Under the pieces are notes generated by a model. The model did not search any database and was not told the origin of the DNA. It saw only the letters and a list, made by a program, of their open reading frames with translations. From Pigoraptor vietnamica (lineage: Eukaryota; Opisthokonta; Filasterea), in NCBI GenBank assembly GCA_943704525.1, contig CALSCQ010002405.1, forward strand, positions 1-36,772: 36,772 nt of DNA. The letters run 5' to 3'. The position numbers were made by a program, and so were the translations under genes. Each line of letters opens with the position of its first letter. The stretch's first letter is position 1. Of the stretch, positions 30,636 through 36,772 are shown piece by piece.

Positions 30636-31171
30636 TGGCCCACCTTGCACACGGCCACGCGGTCGAAGCCAAACGCAAAGCGCATAATGAGCGCGAGGCC
30701 CGTCACATATTCGTGCTCTTCGCGCGGCGCCATTGTGGCGGACCCCGTTTCGCTCCAATAGTACCCGCACATTTGCGATCGCTTGCAGTCCTCCGCCACG
30801 CCAAGCTCCACCTCGACGGCGACGCATTCGCGGGCCGCCGTGCGTCGCGCCTTCTGTCCAGACAACGGCGCGTCGCCCTCGTGCGAATCGTGCGCAACAG
30901 ACAGTCTCCGCAGAGTGCACCACGCGCGCGGTGCGGTGGCGCCGGCGATGCACTCGGCGCCCTCCGCCTCAATCGCACGCGATTTTGCGCCGCTGCGCAC
31001 AAACGCGTCAAGCTCCGACTCCAGCCGCGGCGAGAGAGCCACGCCGTCGCCGCTCACGACGGACGCGCTGGCATGCGTCGCACGCAAGTCCGCAGAGGGA
31101 TCTACGAGGACGAAGTGTCCGTGGCGCTGGAGCCAGACGGTGCCGTCTGCGGCGGTGTCACAGCCCTCCAT
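26501..31171 (-). CDS. Phytochrome hybrid histidine kinase with receiver domain
   Basis: Ten exons: 31171-30644, 30444-29885, 29706-29595, 29513-29302, 29216-28977, 28838-28827, 28635-28314, 28157-27877, 27807-26898, 26773-26501. All junctions keep frame, giving 1,149 residues. The N-terminal PAS-like part opens with Met-Glu-Gly-Cys-Asp; Cys4 sits where bacterial and fungal phytochromes attach biliverdin, followed by LQRHGHFVLVDP. The GAF domain (about 150-360) has GFDRVAVCK, EVVAE, SHRAVMAAMGA and VPWGLVVYHC. The PHY domain (about 365-540) has GGWILLFR and KLVTWAG. HisKA carries H552 (SHEIRTPMN). The ATPase has LLGNATKF, DTGCGIAEEN and YGGTGLGLAIS. The receiver has phospho-acceptor D1050, T1083 and K1105. 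The usual DIP motif in GAF and PRxSF motif in PHY are not recognisable. Light-driven phosphorelay is the family role; ligand binding here is inference. Confidence 0.93.
28827..28838 (-). other. 12-nt microexon encoding the kinase H-box
   Basis: CCATGAGATTCG on the minus strand lies between a CCAG acceptor and a GTGAGT donor. With two bases from the previous exon and one from the next it supplies Ser-His-Glu-Ile-Arg, the phosphorylated histidine H552 and its neighbours. Without it the frame is kept (12 nt) but the catalytic His is lost. Confidence 0.85.
30606..30633. repeat. CA microsatellite in phytochrome intron 1
   Basis: About 14 CA units ten bases downstream (minus-strand sense) of the donor of the first intron. 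Confidence 0.9.
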
Positions 31172-32061
31172 TCCGCCGACAGACGCTCGCCAAAACCAAC
31201 AAAATAAGACGCCAACGACGCTCCTTCAGACAGGCCGGCGCAGGGGCGGCCGGGTGCGGGTTGCCGCCATGAGAGCGCTTGGAACAGTTTCAACGTACCA
31301 ATAGAATAGCCGATGGATTACGATCGATGGAAACGAATGGGCTTCGCCTTCTGCCGTCGCAGAGTGTGTGCGGCAGAGAAAGTGTATGTGCAGGGAGAGC
31401 GGAGAGGGCGATGGAGAAGGAGAGCGAGAGCGAGAGTGGAGACACACAGAGAGAGAAGAGTGAGTGTGAGAGAGAGAGAGAGAGAGAGAGAGGAGCCCAA
31501 TCGGGTAAACGTACACACGCGCAGACCCCTTCCGGACATCGACAAAATAAAATTCGTGAATTTTCTTTCTATGTTCATTCCATACAAATCGGACGCGTAA
31601 TAAAAATAAAAAGGTGGCATGTGTTCCGTGTCATCGGAATTTCAAACTGCGGTACTGAAAAATCCGCAATCGTAAAATCCCGTCACTGTCGGAGTTGCGG
31701 GGTTTTTAGGCATGCGTCACACGGCAAACCAGCGTTCGGCGCCGGGTTCGCCACACTCAATGCCGTGTTCCCGGCTCCTGTGCTTGTGAAGACTGTGTAG
31801 TTCCGTGCGTTTCAGTGACTCACCGTCGCAGTCTATCGGGATTCGGCCGGCACGCCTGGCCGGCGGACTTACGGCGGGCCGAGAGTGTGTAATGTACTGC
31901 CAATGTTGAGCAACAGCTGCCTTACTACGTTTCAGCCCAACCGTAGGAAAATCTGAGTGAGGGAAGCTCCACGCCCTAAAGATGGTGTCTCGCGTGCACT
32001 CGGCGTCACGTCGCTGTTCGGCGGCCCTCACCAGCCCACGCAACTGCGAAGACACGTCATT
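31172..32061. other. Spacer with GA repeat and AT-rich segment
   Basis: No gene is seen. It contains the presumed phytochrome promoter, a GA/AG microsatellite (31466-31492) inside a purine-rich stretch, and an AT-rich segment (about 31540-31690). A short inverted repeat, GCCGGC...GCCGGC, lies near 31847-31866. The reading frames present do not show the third-base bias of the neighbouring genes. Confidence 0.6.
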
Positions 32062-34594
32062 TTATAGTCGGATTGCAGCAGTCTGCAATGTGCCCTTGTC
32101 CACCTTCCGCCGCTTGGGCGGTGGAGCGGCGCTGTCCCTCTCGCCTCCCGCGGCCTGCTCGTTCTGGAGGCGCGCAAACACCGCCTGCGAGCTCGTGTAG
32201 TTTTGGGCGCGGTCCGTTTCCCGCGCCTTCGACGCCTTCGCGCCGCCAACGGCCGTGTTCCGCTCCACCTGTGCTATGGCCGTGGACCGCGAGGACGTCG
32301 CCTGCAAACACGGGCGCTTAGTGCATTGGCCGATAGTCCCGCACAAGGGCGCGTAACACGCCAACAAGAGACAAGCATGTCTCCAACTCCCAACAATATA
32401 CAATTGAACTGCTCACAGGCCGACTCGGAGGTCATTACACTGTACATGCAAAACACAGGCACACACGGGCTCACACGCGCCGCACTCACTTTGCCGGCAG
32501 CCTCCAAACGCCTCTCCTTCTTCTCGCGCTCGAGTCGGTCGGCATGCTTTGCGGCCTTTTTGTGCCGCCGCGCGCGAAGCTTGTCGGTCCTGGTGCGCTC
32601 CGTATCGCCCTTCCGCACGCCCTTGGGCTTCGCAAACACCTCCTCCGGGGCAAGCGTGGTGCTGTCCGCCACGCCCGTCGGGATGGCCTCTTCAAGCTGC
32701 AGCGCCGGCACATTCGTCACGATAGCCACGTCCTCCTGCGCAAAAGGCGACATTCGTTTAGATGGCACGGCTTCACACGCGGCAAGGAGCGCAAAGGGGC
32801 GGCGAATATACGCATAACAAGGCAGCAGCTGGGCCGCAAGGGTACGCGAGACAATTGGAGATGCACCGTGCGCCTCAATAATTTCCACAGTGGGACACGT
32901 GACAACGAACACGCCAGCAGCAAATGATGGGACTGCGAGAGCGGGGAGAGAAGCGTGAGGGTGGCGCGGCACCCCACCTTGACGGGCTTTGGCGTGAAGT
33001 GAAAGTTGCTGAGCGCGTCGAGTTTTGTGCAGAGCGACGCAAACAGCTCCTTGATCTCCGCGTGCTCCTTGCCCAGCTTTTCCTCAGCCGCGGTTGCGCT
33101 GTTGTTGGCCTGCCGCACGTACTCCTGCTCGTATATCTCCGCAAGTCCCACCTGCGCTTGTTGCACACAGTCAACCCGAACATCCCGTTACTGCGGGCGA
33201 CGGACATGGCCAGCGACGAGAGCGACACACAACCGCAGCACTCAGACAGACAGCACCACCCACCGTGCTCTTCTCCCCATTGAGCTCAATGTCAGCTGTG
33301 CGTCGCTTGGGGCGGTCGTCGTCCTCAAACTGCGCGCAAAGAAAGACAGCGATGACCGACATCAGCGCACCATTCATGGAGGGAAGAACGAACTCAGATG
33401 CGTGCTCTGCAATCCCCGCCCACAGCACACCTTGCGAGCGACGTCGTCAAAAGCGGCGCTGCGAATGCGCTGGCGGATCATGTCCTCGAGCGAGGACGTC
33501 GTCTCCTCCGTGACGATCGGCGCAGGCTTCGACGTGCGCTCAAAGTCCAGGTCCTCCTCAAGCAGGCTGTTCATCGGACGCGCTTTCGACAGCACCTGCG
33601 GCACGTATCAGTAGTCCATACACCGACGAAAGACACCTGACACAAAGGAAGCCCAGTAACACTCACCACAACACAAACGCACGCACAGCTCAACGAGGCA
33701 CATGGCACAGACACACTCAGCGAAAGCACCAAAAATCGAAAGGCTTACTTCTGTTACTCGCGCCCAACAAGGCATACAAAAGTACACTCGCACGGCGCAG
33801 CGCTGAATGGCGAACACCCAAAGGAACACACAGCTATAGGCCAAAGCGGAAAGCAAGCACACGAGCACACAGCCAAAGGCCATAGGGACGAGCCAGCTCA
33901 CCTCGCCAGTCAGTTGCCATGGCTTCTCCGACACATTCGCGAGCTCAAGTCCCTCGATTCTCTTTTGCAACTTTTCGCTTCGCTGTTCGAATGTTGACCT
34001 AGACACAGGCGCACCGTCGGCGCCGCTATCTTCACTGTCGCTGATATCGTCGAGATTGTCCGCGTCGCCCACTTCCTCCTCCTCCCGCAATCCACCGTCC
34101 CCATCCTCTTCTCCCGAAGTGTCCTCCTCACGCGCGCCCTCGCCGCCATCCACTTCGGATTCCGCGCCGCTCTCGTCGCTCTCCCCTACTTCTCTCTCAT
34201 CCTCGCCCTCGCTCGAGGCCTCACTCGAGGCCTTATTGTCGCGGTGTCCCTCTGGATAGCTCTCGTTGCCGCCGTCGCCTTCGCCGTCGCCACCGCTTTC
34301 GTCCTCCGCCACATTCCCTTGAGCAATCAGGCCGTCCACGCGCCGCTCAATGGCCCGCAGCAACGGCTGATTTTGGAGCTGCACTTGTTCCCAGACCTGC
34401 TCGCGGTCAAAGCCGTCCACGAGGAGCTCGCCCAGCGCACACGCTCTGCGCGGCACACGCCGTCTCAGCCCGTCGAACAGCAGCTTCGTGACGGAGACCA
34501 ATTCGCCAGCGAGCGGCGCATCCGGCGCAAGGAACAGCTCTGGAGCATCGCCAATTCGCGACGCAAGCGCCGACACGCGCAGAAGGCTCTCCAT
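32062..34594 (-). CDS. MPP10: MPP10, U3 snoRNP / small-subunit processome protein
   Basis: Six exons: 34594-33902, 33595-33431, 33329-33264, 33151-32978, 32735-32490, 32301-32062. Every junction is in phase 0, giving 527 residues (yeast and human forms are about 590-680). MPP10 binds U3 snoRNA with IMP3/IMP4 in the nucleolus during 18S rRNA maturation. Signs in order: a helical N-terminus; a long acidic Glu/Asp/Ser run (about 95-195); KRIEGLELANVSEKPWQL; NSLLEEDLDFERT with TEETTSSLEDMIRQRI; GLAEIYEQEY; KLDALSNFHFTPKP; a LAPEEVFAKPKG block; and a basic C-terminal segment (KLRARRHKKAAKHADRLERE). These are the family's hallmark blocks in the right order. A CCAAT element lies about 120 bp upstream of the ATG. 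Confidence 0.95.
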
Positions 34595-34715
34595 GATGGC
34601 GTTTGCTTCGAGGGGACCAATAATGCAATGCGATATAAGTGGTGGAAGTATACACGTGCAAGGGTCACGTGATATGTGTTACACGTTGTTACGCGTTGGT
34701 GCAAATTGAACGCTG

Positions 34716-34723
34716 ATTGGTCA
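34716..34723 (-). promoter_or_regulatory. CCAAT box upstream of MPP10
   Basis: TGACCAAT on the minus strand, about 120 bp upstream of the MPP10 start codon, between the gene and the satellite. It matches the ATTGGTC words in front of the ZIP and CLC genes. Confidence 0.45.
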
Positions 34724-34740
34724 ATGCGAGCTATTCCCCA

Positions 34741-35330
34741 TGCGTGTGATTGTGCGTGTGATTGTGCGTGTGATTGTGCGTGTGATTGTGCGTGTGATTG
34801 TGCGTGTGATTGTGCGTGTGATTGTGCGTGTGATTGTGCGTGTGATTGTGCGTGTGATTGTGGTGTGATTGTGCGTGTGATTGTGCGTGTGATTGTGCGT
34901 GTGATTGTGCGTGTGATTGTGCGTGTGATTGTGCGTGTGAGTGTGCGTGTGATTGTGCGTGTGATTGTGCGTGTGATTGTGCGTGTGATTGTGCGTGTGA
35001 TTGTCGTGTGATTGTCGTGTGATTGTGCGTGTGAGTGTGCGTGATTGTGTGCGTGATTGTGCGTGTGATTGTGCGTGTGATTGTGCGTGTGATTGTGCAC
35101 GTGTGATTGTGCGTGCGTGATTGTGCGTGTGATTGTGCGTGTGATTGTGCGTGTGATTGTGCGTGTGATTGTACGTGTGATTGTGCGTGCGTTTGTGCGT
35201 GTGATTGTGCGTGTGATTGTGCGTGTGATTGTGCGTGTGATTGTGCGTGTGATTGTGCGTGTGATTGTGCGTGTGATGTGCGCGTGTGATTGTGTGTGAT
35301 TGTGTATGTGTGTGTATTTGTGTGCACACT
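34741..35330. repeat. 12-bp satellite array
   Basis: About 45 near-perfect copies of TGTGATTGTGCG with occasional one- or two-base slips. Because the unit is a multiple of three, open frames run through it (His-Asn-His-Thr or Cys-Asp-Cys-Ala repeats); these are not genes. Confidence 0.95.
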
Positions 35331-35860
35331 AACAGTCGGTGCAGTCAGTAGTGCGTGTGCTAGTAGTGCGGGACTGTGATTGTGCGCGTGATTGTGCGTG
35401 TGATTGTGCACGTGATTTTGCGTGTGTTTGTGTGACTGTGTCGGATTGTGCGTGTCAGATTGCAATTTTGTGTACGCGGTTTGTGCGTGTGTTTGCGTGC
35501 CGGTCAGGTGTTATTGTGCGTGTCGGATTGTGTGTGCGATTGTGCAAACGATTATGGCGTTGCGTGAACGTGCGTGTGATTCGTGAACGTGCGTGTGATT
35601 CAGATTTTGTGCCGTGTGCTTGCGCCATTGTGCGCGTGATCAGCCGAACTCGAGTGCATGCAATTGTGCCGGACTGTGTGTGCGCGGTCAGTGTGTGTGC
35701 GCGTGATTCGGTGCGTGTACTGACTGTGCCGGCGTGCAAAGCCATTCCCGATCCGACAGCCGGAGCTCCAGGCACCTTCAAGGCGCACGTTTCGGCTGCA
35801 AACACATTTTTTCCCTTTTGGTACGCGAGAAACTAATTCATTTCTTAATTCGGCTGCGCA
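35331..35860. repeat. Degenerate satellite flank with a short unique island
   Basis: Decayed TGTGCG/GATT sequence continues to about 35730. A unique island at about 35735-35855, ending in an AT-rich stretch, separates it from the next array. No gene is supported. Confidence 0.7.
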
Positions 35861-35861
35861 C

Positions 35862-36772
35862 AAAGGCACCACACGCCCAGAGGCACACACGCAGAGCAAC
35901 CACGCGCACATGGACACACACAGATGCATACAGACGCAGCGCACGTTGACAGTAGCACACACAGACGCACGCAAAACGCGATGGGGCGCACACAGACGCA
36001 CACGCACATATGCACCGCGCATACAGACACAGTGACCACACAGACACACAGTGAGGCACACAGACTCACAGTGACACACACAGGCGCACAGGCGCACACA
36101 CAGACGCACAGTGAGACAGTGACACACAGACACACAGTGAGACACACACGCCACAGGCGCACAGTGACACACACAGGCACACAGTGACACACAGTGAGAC
36201 GCACGTGACACCCACGCACAGTGACACACACAGACGCACAATGACACACACAGGCGCACAGTGACACACACAGGCGCACAGTGACACACAGTGAGACACA
36301 CGTGACACACACACGCACAGTGACACACGGCACACAGACGCACAATGACACACACAGGCGCACAGTGACACACAGTGAGACACACAGGCGCACAGTGACA
36401 AACACAGACGCACAGTGACACACACATGCGCACAGGGACACACACATGCGCACAGGGACACACACATGCGCACATTGACACACACATGTGCAGTGACACC
36501 GCCACACAGGCGCACATCGACACACACACATCCGCACAGTGAGGCACACAGACGCACAGTGAGACAGAGACGCACAGGGACACACACAAACGCACACCAA
36601 TGCAAGCGCACCACAGGGACACACACAGACAGCACACGCATGCGATGACACACACAGACACGCGGACAGTCGCACACGCGCGGAGTGACATACACAGACG
36701 CTGGCACACAGACGCAACACAGACACAGGGACACAGACAGACGCACGCACGCGCGGAGTGACGCACACAGAC
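35862..36772. repeat. CACAGACGCACAGTGA-type satellite
   Basis: Irregular tandem array of 10-22-bp units built from CACACAGACGCACAGTGACA and variants (CAGGCGCA, CATGCGCA, GTGAGACA), reaching the window end. Long open frames on both strands are repeat artefacts. Confidence 0.95.

Noticed and set aside
31730-31790. tRNA-like arm (CCGGGTTCG)
   Set aside because: Only one short stem can be drawn; there is no acceptor stem, anticodon arm or B box spacing that fits a tRNA.
34731-36766. Long His-Asn-His-Thr and Cys-Val-Ser-Leu open frames
   Set aside because: Products of 12-bp and CA-type satellites; all frames stay open because of the repeat, and there is no codon bias or conserved start.

Overview
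This is nuclear DNA of a GC-rich, intron-bearing unicellular eukaryote. Supporting signs are 34 spliceosomal introns that I could place by reading frame, a nucleolar U3 snoRNP protein, a CLC channel of eukaryotic size, a phytochrome histidine kinase, long TG/CA microsatellites inside and between genes, and strong G/C preference at third codon positions. The lineage cannot be fixed by eye. A phytochrome hybrid kinase beside ZNFX1-like and RIG-I-like helicases suggests a free-living protist (amoeba-like or algal) rather than an animal, plant or typical fungus. I saw no rRNA, tRNA, CRISPR array or recognisable virus-like or transposable element.

Layout. 1-1.77 kb: microsatellites with the last exon of an unknown minus-strand gene. 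1.77-2.78 kb: unknown Cys-rich protein (-). 3.35-4.78 kb: ZIP metal transporter (+) whose last coding bases and stop codon are repeated in tandem just downstream. 5.1-6.0 kb: a possible 57-residue gene and TG repeats. 6.07-12.47 kb: ZNFX1-like helicase of 2,090 residues (-), with an RG-rich N-terminus, a UPF1-type helicase core, NFX1 zinc repeats and a C-terminal RZ zinc finger. 12.47-13.0 kb: divergent promoter region. 13.0-16.93 kb (+): an N-terminal segment with a weak MATH/TRAF-C resemblance, then a CHAT (caspase-like) protease domain fused to a RIG-I-like helicase with the RIG-I type C-terminal zinc domain. 18.3-23.74 kb: CLC chloride channel/transporter, 12 exons (+). 24.1-26.2 kb: TruA-type pseudouridine synthase, 8 exons (-). 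26.5-31.2 kb: phytochrome hybrid histidine kinase, 10 exons (-). 32.06-34.59 kb: MPP10, 6 exons (-). 34.7-36.77 kb: satellite DNA.

The most interesting part is 6.0-17.0 kb. Two helicases whose animal relatives sense viral or double-stranded RNA (ZNFX1; RIG-I/MDA5/LGP2) sit head to head across about 0.5 kb. The RIG-I-like one carries its own putative Cys-His protease domain where animal receptors carry CARDs. I infer a protist RNA-sensing and proteolysis module in which RNA recognition is wired directly to a caspase-like effector in one polypeptide.

The remaining genes are housekeeping or signalling functions with no evident link to that pair. Other notable points are a 12-nt microexon that encodes the phosphorylated histidine of the phytochrome kinase, a uniform GTG start to every intron placed, and tandem repeats that copy splice-site or stop-codon neighbourhoods.
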